Source: Niabella sp. (GTDB lineage: Bacteria > Bacteroidota > Bacteroidia > Chitinophagales > Chitinophagaceae). Taken from it: DNA of 64,000 bases. The position numbers were made by a program, and so were the translations under genes. The DNA is taken from positions 310,001 to 374,000 of the forward strand of contig NZ_JASLGT010000009.1 of the NCBI RefSeq assembly GCF_030150205.1, in the 5' to 3' direction. The notes below the pieces were generated by a model. That model saw nothing but the letters and a program-made list of their open reading frames with translations, made no database searches and was not told where the DNA came from. Positions 32,255 through 41,122 of this stretch are shown here, in pieces; the first letter of the stretch is position 1; each line of letters starts with the position of its first letter.

Positions 32255-35074
32255 TTATTTAGATGCCGGGGCAGGCGTACTGCCGGATTTGGTGATATTC
32301 CATACAAAGGATAACATCCAGAACCGTTTTAATACAGTCCGGTAGGATTCTGTAAAACTGGATGAGGAGAAATTACGACTATAACTCCTGTTTTGATTCA
32401 GGATATCATATATTGCGGCCCTTGCTTCAAATTTATTTTTAGCAAACTTCTTGGTAAGATTTGCATTCCATTTTACAAAGTCATAATTGCCCGGATATTT
32501 AGGATTTTTCTGCTGAAAGTAGGCATTTACATCACTGGAGAGGTCCAGGTTTTTAATGATCGTCCATCTTCCTGATATATAGCCGCCGCTGGTCCAGTAT
32601 CGGATATCCGATTCCTTATTTGCAGAGCTGGCCGATATGTTATAGCCGATCTGGGGGTTGATACGGATATCATATTTTTCATCTTTATTCTTGGAAACGG
32701 AGAATTCGAACGTATAGCCTGTTGTCCGGGTGTTAATTTTCGTTGGGTCGCTGTTTACGCCGCCCGCTGCAAAATCTATGTTTTGTGCAAACTCCATTTG
32801 CGGACTGAATCCAAGAGAAATATTGGGCCCTTTTAGTTTTATATTATAATCCAGGTATGCTCCAAAATTATAAATACCATTGGCATTTACTGTTTGGTAG
32901 GTACGTATGGAATCTGTAAACCGGCTGAGGTTTACAAAGGCATTTTGGGTGAAGCTATACCGCATGCTTGCCCATATGCCTCTTTCTTTCAGCATTTTCC
33001 ACGAATTATACGAAACCCTGAAGCTGTGCTGAAAGGAGGGATTTAGGCCGGGATTTCCGATCCGTTGATTTAAGGGATCGCTGTTGTCCCGTAACGGCTG
33101 TAACTGTTCAAGTGAAGGGGCATTGGTGGCTCCGTAATAGTTTAGATAAATACTCTCTGACGGGCGAAACTTATAATTGAAGCCGGCGCGGGGATAGTAG
33201 TTTACAAAGTGATATTTTCGTTCTGTATGCAGTGTCCTGTCCAGCTGTTCGTTTTCTGTAAAGCCGGTAATGGCGCCAAAAGAAAAATTGTATTTCTTTT
33301 TGGTCAGCCGGAAATTGAGCCCCGGGCTGTTCGAGAGCGTGTTGTACACAAAATCATTACTCAGCGAATCGATCCTGTTATCATAGTTGCCAGGTGTTCC
33401 GATCGCATTTACTTCGCGGTTATTGGTCCTGTTGTTTATTCCCAGGGCATAGCTCAGCTCCAGGTAGCCGTCTTTCATTACCGGTTCTGTGTAAGCAATT
33501 TTAGTATTCAGATTGTTCGATTCATTATTGCCCATGGTACGCTGATCAATGGTCTTCTGCCCGGTTGAATCGCCGTTTTTAAAGTAATCGATATCGGAAA
33601 ACTGCAGCCCGGTTGTTTTCGATTTATTATAATCGAAGGAGGCATTTACAGAAAGGGTACGCGAGGGCTTTTTAAATTTGTGCATCCAAAGTAGATTGGT
33701 ATTAAAGTTGCTCCGGTCGCTTTCGGATGACCCGTGACTCTTGTTGGTATTCAGGAACCGGCCCAACGTATCAGTGTATTCTGTATGGCCTGAATAATTG
33801 GAATTGCTGCTGTTCAGGTTGCCCCGTGCGATCCATTTCAGCGTATTGGAGGAATCCAGTTTTATTTCATAGGTAAGATTAATATTCTGTTTAAATGAAG
33901 AGCCGTAGGTGTTCCGCTCGTTGCTAACCAGCCAGGTGGAGTCGTGCCCGCCCAGGCTGATAAAGTTGCGTGAAAAGCTGCGGTTGTATGCCGGTGCATT
34001 GATTTTGGTAAACTTATAACCGGTGTTCAGGCTTTGCTTATCCTGATTGAATTTATTGCTGTAGTGCAGGCCCCCGTTCCAGTTGGTAGGAATGCCATCA
34101 CTCCAGTTATAATCGTCGCCTCCGGAGTAAAACATAATTGAGCCGTCGCCGCCCATTTCTATATTTTCTGAATTACCACCGTATTTATTCCGGTCGTCCC
34201 AGTTCAGGTTAAGTGTACCTGTATTACTCATGATACCATAAGCTGCAATTTTCCGTTTGCCTTTAAAGGCATTGATCATGGCTGCATTATTAAATTTATT
34301 TTGAGAACCGGCGTCATCATTTTTACCGAGGCCACCTCCGGCTTCGATTTTTCCGAAGTACCCTTTCTTTTTATCTTCTTTCAGTTTTAAGTTGATCGTT
34401 TTCTCCCGTACGCCATCGTCGATACCGGTAAATGTGGCCTGGTCGCTTTTTTTATCATAAACTTCCACTTCTTTTACAATATCGGCACGCAGGTTTTTAG
34501 TGGCAATACCGGGGTCGTTTCCAAAAAATTCCTCCCCATCCACCAGCACGTTTTTCACGGTTTCACCCATGGCTTTAATCGTGCCGTTCCGGTCTACCTG
34601 GATCCCCGGTAATTTACGCAACAGCTCTTCTACATTTGCGCCTTCCCGTACTTTAAAGCTGTCGGCTGTATATACCGTAGTATCTCCTTTAATACGGATG
34701 GCCGATCCGCTTTTGACCACTACATTTTCAAGCATTTTTAATTTGGAGAATAACTGAATCGTTCCCAGGTTAAGCGGAGTGTTGGGCTGCAGGGTAACGT
34801 TATCAAAATAATCCGCAAAATAGGGATGGGTAACCATGACAATATATTTACCCGTATCAACATTGGCCATCTGAAAATCGCCCTGTTTGGAGGTTCTAGC
34901 GAATTTAATAAGCGTGGAATCTTTCTGACTAAGCAGTGATACCAGGGCGTTGGTAAGATCTCTATGTTCCGCCGAATCAGCCAGCTGGCCGTTGATCGTT
35001 CCGGCTGACTGTGCGGTGATGATTTGGCAGGTACAAAGCAAAAGCGTGAGCAAGGCGATTAATTTCAATCTCAT
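32255..35074 (-). CDS. TonB-dependent receptor, GLPGLI-associated type
   Basis: A 939-residue outer-membrane protein. After the signal peptide (MRLKLIALLTLLLCTCQIITA) comes a CarboxypepD_reg-like domain (GTINGQLADSAEHRDLTNAL). The plug domain then contains VVKSGSAIRIKGDTTVYTAD and GANVEELLRKLPGIQVDRNG, typical of the OMP_b-brl_3 family. The remaining two thirds are a beta-barrel rich in aromatic and Asn residues. It is not a SusC: no SusD gene is linked, and its partner is the GLPGLI gene. The substrate is unknown; peptide or metal chelate import has been proposed for relatives. Confidence 0.88.
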   Translation of the reverse strand: MRLKLIALLTLLLCTCQIITAQSAGTINGQLADSAEHRDLTNALVSLLSQKDSTLIKFARTSKQGDFQMANVDTGKYIVMVTHPYFADYFDNVTLQPNTPLNLGTIQLFSKLKMLENVVVKSGSAIRIKGDTTVYTADSFKVREGANVEELLRKLPGIQVDRNGTIKAMGETVKNVLVDGEEFFGNDPGIATKNLRADIVKEVEVYDKKSDQATFTGIDDGVREKTINLKLKEDKKKGYFGKIEAGGGLGKNDDAGSQNKFNNAAMINAFKGKRKIAAYGIMSNTGTLNLNWDDRNKYGGNSENIEMGGDGSIMFYSGGDDYNWSDGIPTNWNGGLHYSNKFNQDKQSLNTGYKFTKINAPAYNRSFSRNFISLGGHDSTWLVSNERNTYGSSFKQNINLTYEIKLDSSNTLKWIARGNLNSSNSNYSGHTEYTDTLGRFLNTNKSHGSSESDRSNFNTNLLWMHKFKKPSRTLSVNASFDYNKSKTTGLQFSDIDYFKNGDSTGQKTIDQRTMGNNESNNLNTKIAYTEPVMKDGYLELSYALGINNRTNNREVNAIGTPGNYDNRIDSLSNDFVYNTLSNSPGLNFRLTKKKYNFSFGAITGFTENEQLDRTLHTERKYHFVNYYPRAGFNYKFRPSESIYLNYYGATNAPSLEQLQPLRDNSDPLNQRIGNPGLNPSFQHSFRVSYNSWKMLKERGIWASMRYSFTQNAFVNLSRFTDSIRTYQTVNANGIYNFGAYLDYNIKLKGPNISLGFSPQMEFAQNIDFAAGGVNSDPTKINTRTTGYTFEFSVSKNKDEKYDIRINPQIGYNISASSANKESDIRYWTSGGYISGRWTIIKNLDLSSDVNAYFQQKNPKYPGNYDFVKWNANLTKKFAKNKFEARAAIYDILNQNRSYSRNFSSSSFTESYRTVLKRFWMLSFVWNITKSGSTPAPASK

Positions 35075-35534
35075 GGTCTGTTTAATAATGGATTTATGGT
35101 TTAAAACGCGCCAAAGGAATTTTTGTTACGATATACGGAGCGAATCTACGAATAAAACGTAATAAAACTAAAATAATAGTTATTTTATTGCGGACCAAAG
35201 AGATTCTGCTGAACAGAATCCGGATCGTTCCACGCGGGTGCGATAAGCGTGTTTGCTGAAGGGCATTCCGGGGGGTATACAATTTTCCAGGATTGCATAA
35301 GCGGCAGGTAAATGATCGTCTTTTTTATTCTCATTGGTTATCGTTGGATGGTTTGTTCCCAAGGCAAATATTCCTATGACGCAAAAATGATGGTTTTCCA
35401 CAAATTCCAACTGAAAGGAAGTTGTTCAATACGTTAAAGTATACAAAAAGTCTGGATAATGCCACCTGTTAGGGTAGTAAATCTCACCGGAAAATTCCTT
35501 AAAAATGTTGTACATTGCCTAAACAACTGTTCAT
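35075..35534. other. 460-nt divergent intergenic region
   Basis: It lies between the TonB-receptor operon (-) and glgB (+), so it must carry both promoters. Near glgB a TTGTACATTG stretch (about 35508) is only a partial match to the -7 consensus, and on the minus side no full match was found. No repeat, RNA gene or convincing small open frame was seen. Confidence 0.4.
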
Positions 35535-37499
35535 ATGCCAATAGATATAAAGAAACTCCAGGAAACATTTGAGGCGGCCAACTATATCGATACTTCCAAA
35601 ACGGTGTGGAACTATTCCCTGTTAACAGACAATGATGTCCGGAATTTTCAAAACGGTACGCATTATGCGTTGTATGAAAAATTTGGATCACATTCCATAG
35701 AGGTGAATGGAACATGGGGCATGTATTTTTGTGTATGGGCACCCAACGCGCAATTTGTATTTGTAACCGGAAATTTTAACGACTGGAATAAAATTACCCA
35801 TCCCTTAACGGCACGCTGGGATCACAGTGGCATTTGGGAGGGGTTTATACCGGGCTTTGAACTGGGCGAGTTATATAAGTATCATATTGTAGGTATGCAA
35901 AATACGGTAACGGATAAGGGCGATCCGTTTGCGCATTACTGGGAGCTGCGGCCAATGACGGCTTCTATTACCTGGGACCTGCATTACGATTGGAATGATG
36001 CGGAGTGGATGGCGAACCGGAAAAAGAAGAACGCGCTCAATGCGCCCTGGAGCGTGTATGAAGTACACCTGGCCAGCTGGCAGCGCCCGGATCCTTCAGA
36101 CGAACATTCTTATAATTCCTATGACCAGCTGGTTACCAGCCTGGTGCCTTATGTAAAAGAAATGGGATTTACCCATGTGGAGCTGATGCCGGTGACCGAG
36201 TATCCGTTTGACGGGAGCTGGGGCTACCAGACCACCGGGTATTTTGCACCCACATCCCGGTTTGGAGATCCCCAGGGGTTTATGCGCCTGGTGGATGCCT
36301 TTCATCAGGCCGGTATTGGGGTGATCCTGGATTGGGTGCCCTCACATTTTCCTTACGATGCCCATGGTTTATACTTATTTGACGGGGAGCATACCTACGA
36401 GTATGCCGATATGCGAAAGGGATATCACCCGGATTGGAATTCTTATATTTTCAATTATAAAAGAGGAGAGGTAAAGTCTTTCCTGATCAGCAGTGCCCGT
36501 TTCTGGCTGGAACGGTTTCACCTGGATGGACTGCGCGTGGATGCAGTGAGCTCAATGCTAAAGCTGAACTATTCGCGGAATGAAGGAGAGTGGGAACCGA
36601 ATGAATTTGGTGGTGATGGTAACCTGGAAGCCATTACGTTTATCAAACATCTGAATGAAACCATTTACCGCGATTTCCCGGATGTACAAACCATTGCCGA
36701 AGAAGCTACCGACTGGCCCGGTGTTTCCCGTCCTACTTTTGAAGATGGACTGGGGTTTGGTATGAAATGGATGATGGGCTGGATGCATGATTCCCTGGAT
36801 TATTTTAAGCTGGATCCCGTACACCGGAAATTTCATCAGAACGACTTTACGTTTAGTATGATGTATTATTACGATGAAAACTTTATGCTGCCCATCAGCC
36901 ATGATGAAGTGGTGCATGGTAAAAGTCCGCTGATCTATAAAATGCCCGGCGATCTATGGCAGAAGTTTGCCAATCTCCGTTTGTTTTTTACATATATGTG
37001 GACGCATCCCGGGGCCAAGTTATTGTTTATGGGATCGGAGTTTGGACAAACAACTGAATGGGATTATAAATCGGAGCTGAACTGGTCCTTATTGCAGCAT
37101 AACAGTCATAAAGGCGCCCAGCAATGTCTGAAGGCTTTGAACGCTGTACTGGTGGAGGAGCCGGCGATGCATGTGAACCAGTTTAACCAGGATGGATTTG
37201 AATGGGTAGATCTGAATCACCGCACCGAAAGTGTAATGGTATATAAACGGAAGGGATTAAAAGCGGAAGATGATCTCCTGGTACTGCTGAATATGACGCC
37301 CGAAGTGCGCTATGATTGGGTGGTAACGGTTTCCGGAAAAACCTATACAGAAGAACTGTTTAATTCGGACCGGAGGCAATATGACGGAACGGGTGATGTA
37401 TTTAATAAAGACATCCGTAGTGAACTGATCGACGCCGATACCCGGCAGTATAAGATTACGCTGAACCTGCCACCGCTGGCGGGGATTATTCTGAAGTAA
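35535..37499 (+). CDS. glgB: 1,4-alpha-glucan branching enzyme
   Basis: A 654-residue GH13 branching enzyme. A CBM48 domain is visible at about residues 60-140 (GMYFCVWAPNAQFVFVTGNF). In the barrel are VILDWVPSHFPYDAHGLYLF (the GlgB form of region I), the nucleophile D336 (LRVDAVSSM), the acid/base Glu in IAEEATDWPG (about 389-390), and the third acid in ISHDEVVHG. MGSEFGQ is the conserved late barrel motif. It transfers alpha-1,4 chains to alpha-1,6 branch points in glycogen. It follows the glgAC pair by several genes and precedes a phosphorylase on the same strand. Confidence 0.93.
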   Translation: MPIDIKKLQETFEAANYIDTSKTVWNYSLLTDNDVRNFQNGTHYALYEKFGSHSIEVNGTWGMYFCVWAPNAQFVFVTGNFNDWNKITHPLTARWDHSGIWEGFIPGFELGELYKYHIVGMQNTVTDKGDPFAHYWELRPMTASITWDLHYDWNDAEWMANRKKKNALNAPWSVYEVHLASWQRPDPSDEHSYNSYDQLVTSLVPYVKEMGFTHVELMPVTEYPFDGSWGYQTTGYFAPTSRFGDPQGFMRLVDAFHQAGIGVILDWVPSHFPYDAHGLYLFDGEHTYEYADMRKGYHPDWNSYIFNYKRGEVKSFLISSARFWLERFHLDGLRVDAVSSMLKLNYSRNEGEWEPNEFGGDGNLEAITFIKHLNETIYRDFPDVQTIAEEATDWPGVSRPTFEDGLGFGMKWMMGWMHDSLDYFKLDPVHRKFHQNDFTFSMMYYYDENFMLPISHDEVVHGKSPLIYKMPGDLWQKFANLRLFFTYMWTHPGAKLLFMGSEFGQTTEWDYKSELNWSLLQHNSHKGAQQCLKALNAVLVEEPAMHVNQFNQDGFEWVDLNHRTESVMVYKRKGLKAEDDLLVLLNMTPEVRYDWVVTVSGKTYTEELFNSDRRQYDGTGDVFNKDIRSELIDADTRQYKITLNLPPLAGIILK

Positions 37500-37952
37500 C
37501 TTACTAATTTGAGAATTTGAAAACTTGAGAATGTGAAAATGGGGAAGGGGGATATGGCTGTGTACAATAAACGATATACGTATACAATAGGCTATTGGAT
37601 ATGAACTCCCAGCATTCGGCATTTAGCACTCAGCATTCAATGCCGTTTCCTTAAGCAATTTTTATGGTTGCCGCAGATACGCTGATTGCGCCTGCGGCGC
37701 TTTTCTGCGATATTGTTCCCGTTAAAGCCGATACCAAATCTGCGCATCTGCGGCTTTAAGGAAGCGACATTGACTCAGCATTTAGTATTTAGATCATCGA
37801 GTGTTAGACGGATCCAACTTCAAACGTCAAACCTGAAACCGCTCGCGGAGCGGGTGTCAATGTGTGTTATCCACACAATTATTAACGCGGTAGTATTTTA
37901 TAGCGATTTCTTGGTATAATTCACTTATTTTGCTATCCGTTAAATAAAGCGT
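37500..37952. other. Repeat-rich gap between glgB and the phosphorylase gene
   Basis: It contains a low-complexity TTTGAGAATTTGAAAACTTG / GAGAATGTGAAAATG segment (37506-37540) similar to the reverse complement of 31433-31485, then the short MITE-like copy (37670-37754), and an inverted partial copy of the composite repeat (37806-37842, ATCCAACTTCAAACG...CCTGAAACC). No gene is seen. The promoter of the phosphorylase gene must lie near its end but was not placed. Confidence 0.5.
37670..37754. repeat. MITE-like element with 13-nt inverted ends (copy 2)
   Basis: GCCGCAGATACGC (37670-37682) and GCGCATCTGCGGC (37742-37754) are inverted with one mismatch and match the ends of the larger element at 15359-15780. 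The interior (72 down to the centre about 59 nt) also contains CCTGCGGCGC. The short length and lack of a reading frame suggest a non-autonomous or internally deleted repeat. Confidence 0.5.
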
Positions 37953-39617
37953 ATGAGTTTTGAAAATTTTAAGGTACCCTACGAGGTGGATAAGAATTAT
38001 GAGAAAAAGGTTGCTTATTTCTCAATGGAGTTTGCCATTCATCAGCCACTAAAGATTTACAGCGGAGGACTGGGCTTTTTATCGGGCTCACATTTTCGCA
38101 GTGCGTATGAATTGCGGCAGAACATGATCGGCATTGGCATTTTATGGAAATATGGATATTACGACCAGGAACGAAATCAGGACCAAACCCTGGATGTTGC
38201 CTGGAATGAAAAACTATACAGTTTCCTGGAAGATACCGGCATCAAATTCCAGATCATGGTGCATGATGCGCCGGTTTGGGTAAAAGCCTGGTACCTGAAT
38301 CCTGAAACGTTTAAAACGGCTCCCTTGTTTTTGCTGAGTACGGATCTGCCGGAAAATGATTATGTATCGCAAACCATTTCTCATAAACTGTATGATGCCA
38401 ATGTGGCCACAAAAGTAGCGCAGTTTATATTGCTTGGAGTGGGAGGCGCCAGGCTGATTGACCTGCTGGGATTCAATCCCGAGCTCTATCACCTGAATGA
38501 AGCCCATGGCCTTTCTGCAGCATTTTACCTGTACCGGAAGTTTAACAATAACCTGGAGGAAGTAAAAAAGCGCCTGGTATTTACCACGCATACACCGGAA
38601 GAAGCGGGCAACGAAAAACATGATATTTATCTCTGCCATAAGATGAGTTATTTCTGTGGACTGAGTGTAGACGAGGTAAAGGCGCTTACCCGCGATTATA
38701 ACGATCAGTTTAACCACTCGCTGGTAGCACTGCGGTTTGCGCATGTGGCCAACGGCGTTTCAAAACTGCATGGAGAAGTGTCGCGGGATATGTGGGGAAA
38801 ATACGAAGGCATCTGTCCCATTGTTTCCATTACCAATGCACAGAACTGGAACTACTGGGCCGATAAACAAATGTATAAGTTCAAAGATGTAGGCGATGAT
38901 TATGGCTTCGACGACCGTAAATGGTTTTTGAAGAAAAGGGCCTTTGAAATTGTGGCCGATCAAACCGGTAAATTATTCGATCCCAAAGTATTTACCATTG
39001 TATGGGCCAGAAGGTTTGCCGGATACAAGCGGGCGGGCCTGATCGCATCTGATCTGCGGCGGTTTAACGAGTTGCTCAACAACCCCGAATTCCCGGTTCA
39101 GATCATCTGGGCGGGTAAGCCTTACCCGATGGACTTCCCGGCGATCTCAGAATTTAACGAGCTGGTACACCTGAGCAAAAACTATAAGAATGTGGCCGTG
39201 CTTACCGGGTATGAGCTGGGATTGTCGAAACGGCTGAAACAGGCTTCGGATATATGGCTTAACAATCCCCGGGTTCCCAGGGAGGCATCGGGTACCAGTG
39301 GTATGACGGCGGCAATGAATGGTGCCGTAAACTTTTCTACAGATGATGGCTGGATTCCGGAGTTCATTAACCACGGACATAACGGGTTTGTAATTCCCAA
39401 AGCCGACTATGCGAATATGCATACACATGAGCAGGATCAGTATGACCTTGATAAGCTGTATGAGATCCTTACCGGTCAGGTGATTCCGTTGTATTACCGC
39501 GATTATAATACCTGGCGCCAGATCATGAAAAATGGCATGCAGGATGTACGCTGGCAATTTGAAAGCAACCGCATGGCACATGAGTATTATGCGATGATGT
39601 ATAACGCCAATTATTAG
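37953..39617 (+). CDS. Short alpha-glucan phosphorylase-like protein (GT35), PLP-Lys replaced
   Basis: A 554-residue member of the short glycogen phosphorylase family. It starts VAYFSMEFAIHQPLKIYSGG (family N-core) and has FTTHTPEEAGNE, WARRFAGYKRAGLI and WAGKPYPMD. In the cofactor loop it reads EASGTSGMTAAMNGAVNFST: at residue 452 there is Thr where the family has the Lys that binds pyridoxal phosphate (EASGTSGMK). The N-terminal helical extension of usual members is missing, so it is shorter. It could be an inactive or differently working relative that still binds glucans. It follows glgB and has a strong terminator behind it. Confidence 0.8.
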   Translation: MSFENFKVPYEVDKNYEKKVAYFSMEFAIHQPLKIYSGGLGFLSGSHFRSAYELRQNMIGIGILWKYGYYDQERNQDQTLDVAWNEKLYSFLEDTGIKFQIMVHDAPVWVKAWYLNPETFKTAPLFLLSTDLPENDYVSQTISHKLYDANVATKVAQFILLGVGGARLIDLLGFNPELYHLNEAHGLSAAFYLYRKFNNNLEEVKKRLVFTTHTPEEAGNEKHDIYLCHKMSYFCGLSVDEVKALTRDYNDQFNHSLVALRFAHVANGVSKLHGEVSRDMWGKYEGICPIVSITNAQNWNYWADKQMYKFKDVGDDYGFDDRKWFLKKRAFEIVADQTGKLFDPKVFTIVWARRFAGYKRAGLIASDLRRFNELLNNPEFPVQIIWAGKPYPMDFPAISEFNELVHLSKNYKNVAVLTGYELGLSKRLKQASDIWLNNPRVPREASGTSGMTAAMNGAVNFSTDDGWIPEFINHGHNGFVIPKADYANMHTHEQDQYDLDKLYEILTGQVIPLYYRDYNTWRQIMKNGMQDVRWQFESNRMAHEYYAMMYNANY

Positions 39618-39639
39618 AACTCTGTTCGTATATATTTTT

Positions 39640-39672
39640 AAGCCGCTTCTGTAACAGGAAGCGGCTTTTTGT
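39640..39672 (+). terminator. Intrinsic terminator after the phosphorylase gene
   Basis: AAGCCGCTTC (39640-39649) pairs perfectly with GAAGCGGCTT (39658-39667) around an 8-nt loop, followed by TTTGTA. It lies 23 nt after the stop codon. Confidence 0.85.
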
Positions 39673-39781
39673 ATTTCGTTTCAGGATATTGGTCGGCCAG
39701 GTTCGGGGTTTCGGAACTATCCGCTTCAAGATCAAAAAACGAAGCGGGTCCACTTGTACAGTACGGAGGGTGAAGCCGGGT

Positions 39782-41014
39782 TTACAGGGCTAAAAAGTTT
39801 TCGGCTACTTTATCTGTAGGAACGGTATCGCTGAAAAATCCGGTCAGCTTTTCAATCACCCGTTCTACCAACGCATCCGGACAGGAAGCGCCGCTGGTCA
39901 TCAGGATCCGTACCGGTGTATGTGCGGGAAGAAAATGCCTGGTGAGTAATTCCTGTTTGGTATGAAAGTTATAATGCAGGATCTCATCCCTGCTCAGGAT
40001 CTTTTCTGCATTGTTGATAAAAAAAGTAGGCAGTTTTTCCTCACAAAGTTCTACCAGGTGTGAGGTGTTGGATGAATTATAGCCACCTACTACTATCGCA
40101 AAATCGGCCGGCATTTGCAGCATTTCACTTACAGAAGTCTGGTTATCGTTGGTAGCATAACACAGAGTATCTCTTGTATCTGCAAACCGTTCGGCCAGGT
40201 TTTCCTTGGTGAGCCCGTATTTTTCAATCATTACCTGTTTGAGATAATCGGCAATGGCCTGCGTATCGCTGGCCAGCATGGTGGTTTGGTTTACTACGCC
40301 AATGCGGCCCAGGTCCCGGGCAATGTTGAACCCCTCGCTGTATTGACCTTTGAATTCTGTATAAAAATCTTCGGAAGGTTTTTCTCCGGTAATATATTTC
40401 GACAGCTCGATGGTTTGTGCCATGTTCTTTACCACAACGGAAGGGGCATTGAATGCGGCATGTGAAAATGTAGCCCGGGTTTCTTCATGCGTCGGTTTGC
40501 CATGAATGACAATGGAATATTCTTTTTTGGCGATCACTTCACTCCGGTTCCATACTTTTTCCACAAAAGGGCAGGTAGTATTGTATTTTTCCGTGTGAAT
40601 GCCGATGCTGTTTAGTTTTTGCTCAATTTCGAGCGTGGTACCAAACGCGGGAATCAGCACAATATCCTCGGGCGTAAGCTCTTCAAAAGAAATGATCTGT
40701 CGCCCATGGGTGTCTTGCAGAAAATGCACACCTCTTGAAAGCAGGTCTTTATTCACCTGTGGATTATGGATCATTTCGCTGAGCAAAAAGATCCGTTTGC
40801 CAGGGTTTTCGTCAATGGTCTTAAAAGCGATCTCAATGGCGTTTTCCACGCCGTAGCAAAAACCAAAATGCCGGGCCAGGTAAATCTGTACCGGTCCGAA
40901 ATCCAGGAAAGTTGGCGAGAAGTCTTTTTTGAGCTTGTCTTTTTCCTTACGTTTTCTTTTTATTGCGGAAATCAACGGGCTCCTGTAAAAAACAGGTACA
41001 TCAAACTGCTTCAT
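39782..41014 (-). CDS. ispH: 4-hydroxy-3-methylbut-2-enyl diphosphate reductase
   Basis: A 410-residue iron-sulfur enzyme, the last step of the MEP isoprenoid pathway, making IPP and DMAPP. The cluster ligands are C53 (FGFCYGVENA), C148 (NTTCPFVEKV) and C285 (TLCYATNDNQ), all present. IHGKPTHEET holds the substrate-binding His. The length near 400 residues is the long form found in Bacteroidota, plants and cyanobacteria, not the ~315-residue E. coli form. The gene is monocistronic between the phosphorylase and the amylase genes. A minus-strand TAATTTTG at 41019-41026 could be its -7 box, implying a leaderless mRNA. Confidence 0.93.
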   Translation of the reverse strand: MKQFDVPVFYRSPLISAIKRKRKEKDKLKKDFSPTFLDFGPVQIYLARHFGFCYGVENAIEIAFKTIDENPGKRIFLLSEMIHNPQVNKDLLSRGVHFLQDTHGRQIISFEELTPEDIVLIPAFGTTLEIEQKLNSIGIHTEKYNTTCPFVEKVWNRSEVIAKKEYSIVIHGKPTHEETRATFSHAAFNAPSVVVKNMAQTIELSKYITGEKPSEDFYTEFKGQYSEGFNIARDLGRIGVVNQTTMLASDTQAIADYLKQVMIEKYGLTKENLAERFADTRDTLCYATNDNQTSVSEMLQMPADFAIVVGGYNSSNTSHLVELCEEKLPTFFINNAEKILSRDEILHYNFHTKQELLTRHFLPAHTPVRILMTSGASCPDALVERVIEKLTGFFSDTVPTDKVAENFLAL

Positions 41015-41122
41015 CCTGCAAAATTACTTGATATCTTTTAAAGCACCATGATGGAGTACCAAATAGCAAATTCCAAATCTCAAATCTCAAAAAAACAATT
41101 ATCTTCAGTTAAAAGAAGCAAT

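Noticed and set aside
41048..41122. An upstream ATG for the amylase lipoprotein
   Set aside because: It would place 25 hydrophilic residues before the signal peptide; those codons are low-complexity repeat DNA.
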